The notes beneath the pieces were generated by a model that was not told the DNA's origin, made no database searches, and saw only the letters and a program-made list of their open reading frames with translations. From positions 1 through 34,951 of the forward strand of contig NZ_JBMLSD010000003.1 of assembly GCF_049240685.1 (NCBI RefSeq): a DNA stretch of 34,951 nucleotides, read 5' to 3'. Positions 1 to 8,317 of this stretch are shown one piece after another. Position numbers and translations under genes: made by a program. How positions within the stretch are numbered: position 1 is the first letter of the stretch; every line of letters starts with the position of its first letter. This DNA comes from Flectobacillus sp049240685. GTDB lineage: Bacteria; Bacteroidota; Bacteroidia; Cytophagales; Spirosomataceae.

Positions 1-8
1 CAAAGATA

Positions 9-49
9 AAAAAAATAGCCGTGCGTAAGCTTCTGACGACACGGCTATT
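9..49 (-). terminator. Rho-independent terminator of the aspartate kinase gene
   Basis: Perfect 10-bp arms AATAGCCGTG (14-23) and CACGGCTATT (40-49). Read on the minus strand the hairpin is followed by a run of U residues (from the A-tract at 8-15). It lies 22 bases beyond the stop codon of the minus-strand gene ending at 72. Confidence 0.85.
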
Positions 50-71
50 AGTATTTATTGCTTTTTATCAC

Positions 72-1436
72 TTAGGGCGCTGAGAAAATGCTTTTCATGG
101 CATCTTCATATAAAAAACAACGCTCGTTTAGTGCATTTAGCGCTTCTGCCTTGTGCTTGCCGTGAATCAACAAGGAGATATTGTGCTCGGATGCACCGTA
201 GGATATCATACGAATTGGGATGTTTTTCATGGCATCCAATACTTTCAAGGCAATACCTTCTTTGTCGGCCGAGAAGTTACCTACGATACAAACGATAGTT
301 TGATCTTTGTCGCATTCTTCTAGGTCAGCAAATTGTCTTAATTCTGCCATGATTTCTTCCAAGTGTTCATCGTTGTCGATTGTTACCGATACCGATACCT
401 CAGAAGTAGTAATCATATCCACTGGTGTTTTGTATTTCTCGAATACTTCAAATACTCTACGCAAGAAACCGTAAGCATTCAACATACGAGTAGAGTGGAT
501 ATAAATAGCCGTAAGGTTATCTTTCGCTGCGATAGCTTTGATTTCACGGTCCGAAGTTTTGTCCGCAATCAAAGTACCGTAAGCTGAAGGTTCCATCGTA
601 TTTTTCAAACGAACAGGAACACCTTTCAACTTGGCAGGAGTAATTGTACTTGGGTGCAAAATTTTGGCACCAAAATAGGCTAATTCAGCTGCTTCTTCGA
701 ATGTCAACTCACGAATTGGGAATGTTTTTTTCACAATACGAGGGTCGTTGTTGTGCATACCGTCGATATCTGTCCAGATTTGAACTTCATCAGCTACGAT
801 AGCACCACCAATCAATGAAGCAGTATAATCAGAACCTCCACGCTTCAGGTTATCTACTTCGCCACGTGGGTTACGGCAGATAAAACCTTGCGTAATAAAG
901 ACCTGTTTATCCTCTAGTTGCGAAAGAATCGAGCTCAATTTTTCTTCTGTAAACTTCAATACAGGCTCATTATCTGCATCGATTAACATAAAATCTAAGG
1001 CAGGTAGCAGTACAGCGTTGACACCTTCTTCGCGCAAGTATGCTTCGAACATTTGAGTTGAAAGCAATTCACCTTCAGCAACGATTTCTTTTTCTTGTTT
1101 TACGCTAAAAGGTTTGATGCTTACCAACGAGCGAATAAATGAAAACTCTTTATCAATGATTGCTTTACCTTCTGCGTAACCAGCAGGAGTTTTGTAAAGT
1201 TCTTTGATAAATGTTTCATAATGAGCGTACAACTCTTCGATTTTTTGAGTTGCTTCGGCGTCGTTGTTTGCCTTTAATGATTCTCCAATCGAAATCAAGG
1301 CGTTTGTTGTTCCCGAAAGAGCTGACAATACCACGATTTTTCGGGTGCTATCTTCGGTAATCAAATTTCTAATCGAGTGCATTCGCTCGGGCTTCCCAAC
1401 GGAAGTACCCCCAAATTTCCAAACTTGCATATTCAA
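72..1436 (-). CDS. lysC: Aspartate kinase, monofunctional
   Basis: Phosphorylates L-aspartate with ATP, the first step of the pathway to lysine, threonine, methionine and diaminopimelate, in the cytoplasm. The N-terminus carries the kinase signature KFGGTSVGK (about residues 7-15), followed by the amino acid kinase fold with the substrate region around RGGSDYTA. The last ~150 residues look like the paired ACT domains that bind feedback inhibitors. At 454 residues with no homoserine dehydrogenase extension it is a stand-alone enzyme, not a ThrA-type fusion. Met1 and Met3 are both possible starts; Met3 gives the common MQVWKFGG beginning. It is the last gene of a minus-strand run, 42 bases after the glycosyltransferase, and is followed by a strong terminator. 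Family assignment is secure; the choice of lysC over another aspartokinase symbol is conventional. Confidence 0.95.
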   Translation of the reverse strand: MNMQVWKFGGTSVGKPERMHSIRNLITEDSTRKIVVLSALSGTTNALISIGESLKANNDAEATQKIEELYAHYETFIKELYKTPAGYAEGKAIIDKEFSFIRSLVSIKPFSVKQEKEIVAEGELLSTQMFEAYLREEGVNAVLLPALDFMLIDADNEPVLKFTEEKLSSILSQLEDKQVFITQGFICRNPRGEVDNLKRGGSDYTASLIGGAIVADEVQIWTDIDGMHNNDPRIVKKTFPIRELTFEEAAELAYFGAKILHPSTITPAKLKGVPVRLKNTMEPSAYGTLIADKTSDREIKAIAAKDNLTAIYIHSTRMLNAYGFLRRVFEVFEKYKTPVDMITTSEVSVSVTIDNDEHLEEIMAELRQFADLEECDKDQTIVCIVGNFSADKEGIALKVLDAMKNIPIRMISYGASEHNISLLIHGKHKAEALNALNERCFLYEDAMKSIFSAP

Positions 1437-1478
1437 AAGTAATTAGTAAAATTTAAGCGATTTTGGTCACTTAAAGGA

Positions 1479-2417
1479 TTATTGATATTTTTTATCTACA
1501 ATAGTTTCTCTAACGATAAATAGAGGTCTATTTTTTGATTGAAAAAAGACTCTCAGTACATACTCGCCGATGACCCCAAGCGCAAATAATTGTATTCCAC
1601 TAAAGAAAATTATCATAAAAAGTAAGGAAGTAAACCCTTCTATAACTTCTTGAAAAAAGTACTTTTTTATAATAACAGCGAAAAAATAGAGCAATGATAC
1701 CATTACACCAAAAGCTCCTAATCGGCTAACGAATTTAATTGGAAACTCACTAAAATTAAAAATACCATTATAAGCTAATCTTAATAATAACTTCAAAGAA
1801 TATTTAGACTCACCCGCTTGTCGTTCTGCACGTTCATATTCAATACCAATTTGCTTAAAGCCAATCCAAGTACGCATTCCTCTCAGATAACGGCTTTCTT
1901 CAGGCATTTTATTCATGATATCCACGACTCTTCTGCTGATCATAGAAAAATCACCACTGTCTAATGGAATATCAATATAAGAGATACTCTTTAAAATTCG
2001 ATAGAATAAAAAGTAGGCACTTTTTTTCAAAAAACCTTCCTTACGTTTTTTTCTGACCGCATAAATAACATCATAGCCTTTTGTGAGGTAATCATAAAAC
2101 GATGTTAGCAACTCGGGTGGGTCTTGTAAATCGCCATCGATGACCATAATAGCTTCGGAGCCCCTTGCATGAGCCAAGCCAGCAGTAAGGGCTAATTGAT
2201 GTCCATGATTTCGAGATAAAAACACACAATGATAACGTGCATCGGCTAAGGCGTTATCTCTCATCAATTGGGCTGTTAAATCTTTGCTGCCATCATCTAC
2301 CAACACAACCTCTATGGTTAGCGAAGATGAATCCATCACTGCATTCAATCTGCTGATTAGATGAGGAAAACTCTCTTGCTCGTTATATAATGGAGCTACA
2401 ATTGAAATTTGAGGCAT
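1479..2417 (-). CDS. Family 2 glycosyltransferase, DPM/GtrB-like, membrane anchored
   Basis: Probably transfers a sugar from a nucleotide donor to undecaprenyl phosphate at the inner face of the membrane. The N-terminal GT-A domain shows SIVAPLYNEQ, the donor-binding LVDDGSKD and the DGDLQDPP motif (the DxD-type metal site) typical of dolichol/undecaprenyl-phosphate glycosyltransferases. Two hydrophobic segments follow in the last ~90 residues, as in GtrB and DPM1-like enzymes. At 312 residues it has the usual length. The start lies 17 bases after the stop of the polytopic membrane protein upstream, so the two are very likely co-transcribed and may form one pathway: this enzyme loads the lipid carrier, the membrane protein uses it. 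The sugar and final acceptor cannot be read from the sequence. Confidence 0.88.
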   Translation of the reverse strand: MPQISIVAPLYNEQESFPHLISRLNAVMDSSSLTIEVVLVDDGSKDLTAQLMRDNALADARYHCVFLSRNHGHQLALTAGLAHARGSEAIMVIDGDLQDPPELLTSFYDYLTKGYDVIYAVRKKRKEGFLKKSAYFLFYRILKSISYIDIPLDSGDFSMISRRVVDIMNKMPEESRYLRGMRTWIGFKQIGIEYERAERQAGESKYSLKLLLRLAYNGIFNFSEFPIKFVSRLGAFGVMVSLLYFFAVIIKKYFFQEVIEGFTSLLFMIIFFSGIQLFALGVIGEYVLRVFFQSKNRPLFIVRETIVDKKYQ

Positions 2418-2434
2418 TATAAGTCTTCAATAAT

Positions 2435-4102
2435 TTAAAAATCTATATCTACTCTTTGATTAGTCTGGAAGACTTGTTCCTGACCTTGATTTTTGGTATA
2501 TACTCCTATTTCGTAATTACCCTTTTGAATAAGCTTTGCAGGAATTATTGTTGTAAAACCAGCCGATGTCTTAAACGGGTTTCTACCCATATACGGATTG
2601 CTTTTAGTTGGTATCAGGTAGGTTCTTTCATTAGATTTTAGAAGTATATATGCTCCATTAAGCCCTTTTTGTGAACCTTCAAAAGAATTATTGGTAATAC
2701 TCACTGTTGCAGGGGCTAGTTTTTTAATCTCAATAGGCATGATTTGACTTGTATTTTCAAAAGGTTTTAATACCAACGATTCGTTTAACCAAACAGGAAA
2801 TTGAAAAACCTTTTTATTCATCAAAAAGCCTAGTACTTCTTCTGTTCTTTGGGCAAAAAGTGAATTTACCTCTGCCGCAAGACCAATTTGGTTATACTTT
2901 TGGTTGAAACCACATACCAATAGATTCTTTTTTCGATTACTTACTTCTGGCAAATATTTTGCATAAGAAACGACATTAAAAATGAGAGAAAAAAGCAAAA
3001 TGCTATTTAATAACCTCGTCGTTGTTTTACCATAAAAACTTATCAATAAATAAAGTAAACTTAAAAATAAAGCTGGATAAATTTTGTAATTACCAACTAG
3101 CATAACAAAGTAGCCAAATCGTGGGCGAAGTAAAGCAATAATCCCTGCATTAAAAAGCACAAAAAGCAAACATCCAATGACAAACAAGGTGTCTCGCCCC
3201 TCTAGTTTAGTCCATTTTTGCATTGAATTTTCAAAAAATAACTTAAATATCAAGAAGGCTAAAATACTCACCGCTATAAAACCCATAAATGTTGGGATAA
3301 TTGCTCTTTTAAAGATTTCTAGGTCTGGGGTAAAATCAAATCCTCCTCCCAAAAAAGTAAAAAAACCAAAAAAACTTTCTTCTGGATGTGCTTTCAGGTA
3401 GTCTAATCCAGCACCATTTGCGCTATTATCAAACCCATGAAAATAGAGTCCAATTGCTATTATCATAAAGGCTCCCCAAGCAAAAAGTAATTTAAAACGC
3501 TGTTGTAGTGCCAATAATATACCTCCTGCAAACCAAAATAATAAACCATTACTCATCGAAAAAGTAGCAACAAACATCGTAATGATGGCTCCACCAAAGG
3601 CTTTAGCATTATTTTTTGAGAGTAAGTATATCGTTAAAAAACCCCAAAATAGAACCGAAAGATGTTGCCATCCAGTTATTGCCCAGTTACTTGTAAGATG
3701 GTACTGTGGTTGCAACAAAAAAAGTAATACTGGTAAAAAGTAAATCGGAGCTAATTTTTGTCTTGTAAATGTTTTCCAGAAAAGAAAAACGATTCCCATT
3801 AATTGAATATTAGCTACTAAAATAATGGTACGGATATTCAATTTTCCTGTAAACTCATAACTGAGTACAGCAGCTAACCTTCCCAAAAACATCCGGTGTT
3901 CGTTATTAGGGCGAAACAGTAATGTTAACCTTTCTAGCCAATTATTGCTCTTCATCCAAATTGCTACCGTTTCAGGAAAGGCATCAATGTCATCAAACCA
4001 AGGGACATTTACAGCATATTGCCATAAAACTAGCCAGAATAAAACAATAGGAACTAGAATTATAAGATATAACCAGTTCGATTTACTTGTTAGCATATTC
4101 AA
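2435..4102 (-). CDS. Polytopic membrane protein, possible GT-C type glycosyltransferase
   Basis: I do not recognise a named family. The 555-residue protein has an N-terminal membrane segment, then an outward loop containing WFDDIDAF and RPNNEHR, then about nine or ten further hydrophobic helices to about residue 390, and a soluble C-terminal part of ~165 residues rich in predicted strands. An acidic pair in the first extracytoplasmic loop followed by several helices is the layout of GT-C enzymes, which use lipid-phosphate sugars. The neighbour downstream by 17 bases is a GtrB-like enzyme that would make such a donor. The GT-C assignment is inference from topology, the acidic loop and context; an uncharacterised envelope protein is the alternative. 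A GtrA-type flippase is not seen nearby. Confidence 0.6.
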   Translation of the reverse strand: MNMLTSKSNWLYLIILVPIVLFWLVLWQYAVNVPWFDDIDAFPETVAIWMKSNNWLERLTLLFRPNNEHRMFLGRLAAVLSYEFTGKLNIRTIILVANIQLMGIVFLFWKTFTRQKLAPIYFLPVLLFLLQPQYHLTSNWAITGWQHLSVLFWGFLTIYLLSKNNAKAFGGAIITMFVATFSMSNGLLFWFAGGILLALQQRFKLLFAWGAFMIIAIGLYFHGFDNSANGAGLDYLKAHPEESFFGFFTFLGGGFDFTPDLEIFKRAIIPTFMGFIAVSILAFLIFKLFFENSMQKWTKLEGRDTLFVIGCLLFVLFNAGIIALLRPRFGYFVMLVGNYKIYPALFLSLLYLLISFYGKTTTRLLNSILLFSLIFNVVSYAKYLPEVSNRKKNLLVCGFNQKYNQIGLAAEVNSLFAQRTEEVLGFLMNKKVFQFPVWLNESLVLKPFENTSQIMPIEIKKLAPATVSITNNSFEGSQKGLNGAYILLKSNERTYLIPTKSNPYMGRNPFKTSAGFTTIIPAKLIQKGNYEIGVYTKNQGQEQVFQTNQRVDIDF

Positions 4103-4136
4103 AAATCATTAAAAGTATAGAGTAGTGTGAAGCTTC

Positions 4137-4613
4137 TTAAAACTTCAACATTTTAACTGCAGTGATAGCTGCTTCATCGCCTTTATTACCATGAATACCA
4201 CCCGCACGATCAAGGGCTTGCTGCTCGGTATTTGGCGTTAATACACCAAATACAACAGGTTTATCGTATTTCAAACTCACATTGGTTAATCCTTGAGCAA
4301 CGGCATGATTGATGTAATCGTTGTGTTTAGTTTCGCCTTGAATTACACAACCAATACAAATAACGGCATCAATATCTTCTCGTTGTGCCATTTTTTGTGC
4401 TCCGTAACTCAATTCGTAACTTCCTGGTACGGTCACACGTAAGATGTTATCTTCTTTTGCGCCATAAGTTAAGAGAGTTTTATAAGCGCCATCTGCCAAG
4501 GCATTGGTAACTTCCTCGTTCCATTCAGCTACTACGATAGCGAATTTTTTATCTGTAATATCTGGTAAATTATCTGTTGAAAAAATACTGAGATTTTTGT
4601 GAGCCGATGACAT
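4137..4613 (-). CDS. ribH: 6,7-dimethyl-8-ribityllumazine synthase
   Basis: Condenses 5-amino-6-ribitylaminouracil with 3,4-dihydroxy-2-butanone 4-phosphate to make lumazine, the penultimate step of riboflavin synthesis. The 158-residue length is typical. Recognisable segments are VVAEWNEEVT near the N-terminus, VPGSYELSYGAQ, the phosphate-binding GCVIQGETKHNDYI with the conserved histidine, and FGVLTPNTEQQALDRAGG near the C-terminus. It is cytoplasmic and normally forms a pentameric or icosahedral shell. The upstream gene (minus strand) is a TPR membrane protein 91 bases away with a terminator-like hairpin between; downstream is the polytopic membrane protein after 34 bases. No FMN riboswitch is visible in the short upstream gap, so any control is not at that level here. 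Confidence 0.96.
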   Translation of the reverse strand: MSSAHKNLSIFSTDNLPDITDKKFAIVVAEWNEEVTNALADGAYKTLLTYGAKEDNILRVTVPGSYELSYGAQKMAQREDIDAVICIGCVIQGETKHNDYINHAVAQGLTNVSLKYDKPVVFGVLTPNTEQQALDRAGGIHGNKGDEAAITAVKMLKF

Positions 4614-4642
4614 TTTATGATTGTTTTGTAAAAGTTATAACA

Positions 4643-4676
4643 AAAAAGGGACAAGAACGCAAGCCCTTATCCCTTC
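4643..4676 (-). terminator. Terminator-like hairpin between the TPR protein gene and ribH
   Basis: Arms AAGGGACAAG (4647-4656) and CTTATCCCTT (4667-4676) pair over 10 bp with one G-U type mismatch. On the minus strand the hairpin runs into a U-tract formed by the A-run at 4643-4648. It may end the TPR transcript or leave partial read-through into ribH, for which I see no separate strong promoter. Confidence 0.65.
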
Positions 4677-4704
4677 TGATGTAATCAATATTTTGATTTA
4701 TTTC

Positions 4705-5394
4705 TTATTCAGAGACAGAGCCTTCTAACACCGCCTTGTATTTCTTGGCGTTGATATATTCAGCTGACTCTGCGTACTTTTCTACGATTTCGTTATAAAC
4801 ATCCAAAGCTTCTTTGTTTTGCTTGTTTGCTTCGTAAGCAGCAGCCAACTTCATCAAGTAGGATGGAGTAAAGAATTTGTTTGCTTTATATTCAGAAGCT
4901 TTTTTATAGTAATCGATTGCTTCGCCAAAAGATTTTTTTTCTGCGTAAGCATCACCAATCAAAGAATATGCACGAGCTTGAACTAATAAGTCTGAGCTAC
5001 TGAAAGCTTTTAGATGCTCGATAGCTGCATCGTATTTACCTTCTTTCAACTCTGCAGCACCTGCATAGAAGTTAGACAAGTTACCAGCATGGCCACCAAA
5101 CTCATCTGCTAATTTTGCAAACTCTTGTGCTGCTACTTTATTAGAATCAGCCTCAAACTTATACACAGCATTGTACATTTTTGCTTGAGCTGCTTCATCT
5201 TGAGTTGCAACGTAGTATTTGTAACCGAAATAGCCAATCACCGCTACGATAATCGCACCAGCAACACCAGAAACCAGACCTTTATTTTTTTCTACGGCTT
5301 GTTGTACTTTTTCGATGTCGTGTCCTAATTCTTGCTTCAATCCTTCTGGACTTTCCAAAAATTCAAGGTTTTTGTTTTCTTCTTTTTTTGCCAT
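4705..5394 (-). CDS. Tetratricopeptide repeat protein with single membrane anchor (YfgM-like)
   Basis: The 229-residue protein starts with a charged cytoplasmic stretch of ~38 residues (AKKEENKNLEFLE...), one hydrophobic segment (about residues 40-62, GVAGAIIVAVIGYFGYKYYV), then TPR-type helical repeats to the end, with FGEAIDYYKKASEY as the clearest repeat. This is the layout of YfgM/AncA-type proteins, which in other bacteria sit at the Sec translocon and associate with periplasmic chaperones. A scaffold or chaperone-linked role in the periplasm is therefore likely but inferred. It is preceded by 320 bases with a candidate promoter and followed by a terminator-like hairpin and ribH. Confidence 0.8.
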   Translation of the reverse strand: MAKKEENKNLEFLESPEGLKQELGHDIEKVQQAVEKNKGLVSGVAGAIIVAVIGYFGYKYYVATQDEAAQAKMYNAVYKFEADSNKVAAQEFAKLADEFGGHAGNLSNFYAGAAELKEGKYDAAIEHLKAFSSSDLLVQARAYSLIGDAYAEKKSFGEAIDYYKKASEYKANKFFTPSYLMKLAAAYEANKQNKEALDVYNEIVEKYAESAEYINAKKYKAVLEGSVSE

Positions 5395-5714
5395 TTGGGT
5401 TTTGTAATTATTCGTTTAGGGTTGTTTACCAAACTTGATGAAATGTATTAATAAACAACTTTCTCTGTAATTTTTATTTTGTTGGATAGATTAAGCACAC
5501 TCAGCTTGGAAGTGCCTCTTTACCTTTCCAAATTTACTTTCATTTGCTAGTAAAAATTTGGACTGCAAAATTATGAATTCTATTGGAATTTTAAAGGTTT
5601 TTCTGTAATCTTTTGGGGTAAAGCCACAAAACCGCTTTTTTTTCGTCCTTAAATGCCTTTTTTTTTACAAAATTTTATAAAACTCCTTCTCTATGAGAGC
5701 ATTATCATTACTCT
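5395..5714. other. Intergenic stretch upstream of the TPR protein gene
   Basis: This 320-base AT-rich gap separates the stop of the EnvC-like gene (5715) from the start of the TPR gene (5394), both on the minus strand. The one feature I can support is the candidate promoter at 5566-5595. There are T-runs near 5636-5660 and a small CTCT/AGAG palindrome near 5691-5702 just past the EnvC-like gene, which is too weak to call a terminator. I see no small ORF with support and no RNA gene. Confidence 0.5.
5566..5595 (-). promoter_or_regulatory. Candidate promoter for the TPR protein gene
   Basis: On the minus strand an exact -7 box TAATTTTG (5566-5573) is preceded after 18 bases by TTTA (5592-5595), one mismatch from the TTTG -33 element. 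The resulting leader would be about 165 bases. Motif match only. Confidence 0.35.
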
Positions 5715-7103
5715 TTATTTATTTCTTAGCCACAATTCCGGATTCTGTTTTGAGTTATTTTTCCAAACCTGAAATTTAATTTCTGAGGTACCATCGCCAT
5801 CGGTTGCTACTTGACCAATTTTTTGGCTTGAAGATATACTTTGACCTTCGCGAACTACAACATTGGTTAGTTTTCCATACACCGTAAAATAATCACCATG
5901 CTGAATAGCCACGATAGTATTTACGCCTGGGATATTTACCACAGAGCGTACAATTCCATCGTATACGGCATATACCGAATTGCCCGAATTGGTCTGAATG
6001 TCTACGCCATCATTATTTAGCTTGACGCCTCTTAAAACAGGGTGATTATGAACCCCAAAACGGTCAGAAATAAAGCCACTCTGAACGGGCCAGGGCATTC
6101 TGCCTTTTAGTTGTGAAAAGGAGGTAGCCACTCTTCTTTCTTCTTCACTCAATTCGATGGTTTTGGGGCTTACTTTTTTGACAGATTCTGAACTATACTG
6201 CTGATTGTTTTTACTTTTGATTCTTTGTTGTGAACGCTTAATTTCTCTTTCTACCATCTGCGCAATCATGTTTTCAAGTTTTTCGACTGCTCTTTTATTG
6301 GCATCCAATTGTTCTTTAAGCTTTTGCTCTTTTTGACTTAGCTCAGCAACTACATCCGACTGCTTTATTTTTAGATCTTCTAATTTCTGTGTTTCTTGGA
6401 TTTTCTCTTTCAGCACATTGGCTTGTTCTTGTTTCTTTTGCAGGATTTTTAGTTGTTCCAATCTCAGCTCCTCTCTAACACTTTCTATCAAGGCAGCTTG
6501 TCGTGTTCGTGATTCGGAATATTGGCGTAGATATTTGTATCGTTTTACAAGTTTATTGAAAGAAGGTGCCGAAAACAAGAAGCTCAACTGATTGTATTTG
6601 TTACTTACTTTTGCGGCATTGAATACCATCATTGCGTACTCCTGTTTGAGCTTTTCGAGATTCCCAGAAAGCTGTCCACTCTCGCGTGTGAGTTCGCTTA
6701 CCTCAATATCCAAAAGCTCCTGATTTTCGGATAGCAGGTTTATTTGTTTACTTTGCTTATTGATTCTTTCTCCTAAAGCATTAAGTTTACCAACACTTAC
6801 TTCTTTTTTTTGTTCGGTTTTGGCAATAATCGCGTTTAGTTCGTTGATTTTACGAAGATTCGCTTGCTTCTCGGCTTCTAATTTAGCTCGACTTATTTTC
6901 TTTCGCTTAGTATTTTGTGCGTAGGTAGGAGTGAGGTATAACCCCAAGAAAACAACAAACAGTCCTGTGAATAATCGTAGGGCTGCCTTCAAACGGTTGA
7001 TATGTTGCACTTGTGCTATAATGGCTTTAGGTATTTGTTGGATTTTGAAAACTACATTACACAAGGCACGTTTCACACTATTGGCTAATAAGTTAGTGCG
7101 CAA
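5715..7103 (-). CDS. EnvC-like murein hydrolase activator with degenerate LytM (M23) domain
   Basis: The layout is a signal peptide (LFTGLFVVFLGLYLTPTYA, about residues 43-62), then a long coiled coil of about 240 residues rich in K, E, Q and L, then a C-terminal LytM domain (about 335-462). The zinc site looks lost: the HxGxD position reads NDGVD (His to Asn), the YxH position reads YGK, and the final HxH region reads IKFQVW. This is the pattern of EnvC-type proteins, which activate cell-wall amidases during division rather than cut peptidoglycan themselves. Met1 leaves ~40 residues before the signal peptide, which is unusual; a GTG at 7008-7010 (Val32) would give a normal one, and no other ATG lies nearby. 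The gene follows the large TPR protein and DUF4292 lipoprotein genes, an order common in this phylum. Confidence 0.88.
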   Translation of the reverse strand: MRTNLLANSVKRALCNVVFKIQQIPKAIIAQVQHINRLKAALRLFTGLFVVFLGLYLTPTYAQNTKRKKISRAKLEAEKQANLRKINELNAIIAKTEQKKEVSVGKLNALGERINKQSKQINLLSENQELLDIEVSELTRESGQLSGNLEKLKQEYAMMVFNAAKVSNKYNQLSFLFSAPSFNKLVKRYKYLRQYSESRTRQAALIESVREELRLEQLKILQKKQEQANVLKEKIQETQKLEDLKIKQSDVVAELSQKEQKLKEQLDANKRAVEKLENMIAQMVEREIKRSQQRIKSKNNQQYSSESVKKVSPKTIELSEEERRVATSFSQLKGRMPWPVQSGFISDRFGVHNHPVLRGVKLNNDGVDIQTNSGNSVYAVYDGIVRSVVNIPGVNTIVAIQHGDYFTVYGKLTNVVVREGQSISSSQKIGQVATDGDGTSEIKFQVWKNNSKQNPELWLRNK

Positions 7104-7347
7104 AACAAAATTTAATTTTTGAGCTCTCAGCTTTGGGCATTTGGCAAAACATTTCTAACAGTTACTAAAAAACCATTTAACAGTCTTTGCCTTGTGGCTA
7201 AAATAAAAAACTTAAATCTAATTTTGTTCACTTACTTATTATAGTTTGAATAAATAGTGTTAGTGATTTGCGTAATCAAATAAGGAAGAATGAATGAGGG
7301 TAAAATCCATTCTTTTTGAAAAAAGTTTTACTTCTTCTATAAAAATG

Positions 7348-7389
7348 CAAGATAAGCTTTAAACCAAATATAGTTCAAAGCTTATCTTG
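7348..7389 (-). terminator. Terminator of the DUF4292 lipoprotein gene
   Basis: Perfect 13-bp arms CAAGATAAGCTTT (7348-7360) and AAAGCTTATCTTG (7377-7389) with a 16-base loop lie 7 bases past the stop at 7397. On the minus strand a CATTTTTATAG stretch follows. It suggests the EnvC-like gene downstream has its own promoter. Confidence 0.75.
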
Positions 7390-7396
7390 TTTAGTT

Positions 7397-8260
7397 TTAG
7401 TTTTTCTTTAATAGTTTTTCAGGAACTTTGAATGGGAACTGCAATGCTTCTTCCAACAATTCGACTTTCGTATGTTTGATATTGATAACAGTTTGATAAA
7501 TCTTTTGATCTTTTTCTGATTTATATTCGACAGTTATCAGATTTGAAAGTGGGAATAAGGTATTATTAAGGGCCGTAAAATCTGCAAAGTCCATCTCAAG
7601 CTTGGTGTTAGTTACATCTTGTGTTACTAACAGCTTTTTCAACTTTTTATCTTGACCAATATAGTTATCTATCTGAACTTTCCCTTCGTGTTGTTTGAGC
7701 AAGAAATATTCATTTTCTCGAATCACTCTTGATTTATTTTTTTTGAACGGGCGATTTCCAACAATTAATGCCTGAAGGATATCGAATGTTAGGTTAAACT
7801 TAAACTTTTCAGAAAAATGGTCATAACGATACTCATTATAAGACCCTTCATACTTATTATGAATCTTTACCGAATCTTTTGTAAAAACCGCTGTTGCAAT
7901 CGATACAGGAAGCCCAGGTACAGATACATTCAACCAAATTATACTATCCTTTTTGGCCCGAATATCCATATTAACCGTTTGATTAACCTCTGCGCTTTTG
8001 ATGGCTACTTTGGCTTTTCCCTTCAAGTACTTGAAATCAACCTCATCAACACTGATTTTTTCTGGGTCTATGTCATCCGTTTTTATGGGTGCTTCCACCT
8101 TTTTTGGGATAGAGTCACTCTTGCTTGGGACGACCGAAGTTTTATTATTTAATGTGTCTGTGGTTGTTGATACAAGGTCTGGAGATTTATTAATCGCTGG
8201 TTTCTTACACGATGCAATACCCAACATCAATGCGGCACCTCCAATGAGTAATTTATTCAT
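7397..8260 (-). CDS. DUF4292 family lipoprotein
   Basis: A 287-residue lipoprotein: the signal MNKLLIGGAALMLGIAS is followed by Cys18, a lipobox that would be cleaved by signal peptidase II and lipidated. Residues ~19-65 are a low-complexity linker rich in S, T, K and P, then a domain rich in predicted strands that resembles the DUF4292 family, distantly like LolA/LolB-type folds. Function is not established; an envelope role is inferred from the lipid anchor. It lies 57 bases after the large TPR gene and 293 bases before the EnvC-like gene, the order often seen in Bacteroidota, which suggests a shared role in outer-membrane or cell-wall upkeep. A strong terminator follows. Confidence 0.82.
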   Translation of the reverse strand: MNKLLIGGAALMLGIASCKKPAINKSPDLVSTTTDTLNNKTSVVPSKSDSIPKKVEAPIKTDDIDPEKISVDEVDFKYLKGKAKVAIKSAEVNQTVNMDIRAKKDSIIWLNVSVPGLPVSIATAVFTKDSVKIHNKYEGSYNEYRYDHFSEKFKFNLTFDILQALIVGNRPFKKNKSRVIRENEYFLLKQHEGKVQIDNYIGQDKKLKKLLVTQDVTNTKLEMDFADFTALNNTLFPLSNLITVEYKSEKDQKIYQTVINIKHTKVELLEEALQFPFKVPEKLLKKN

Positions 8261-8317
8261 TTGTCTGTTATCAATAAAGCAATTAAACCTATGGTTTTGA
8301 GTATGCTTGTTGTGAGT

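Noticed and set aside
363..587. Plus-strand reading frame inside aspartate kinase, and many similar frames antisense to or out of frame with known genes (for example 12976-13320, 31318-31705)
   Set aside because: Each lies within a well-supported conserved gene, shows no recognisable protein features, and is the usual by-product of low-GC coding sequence.
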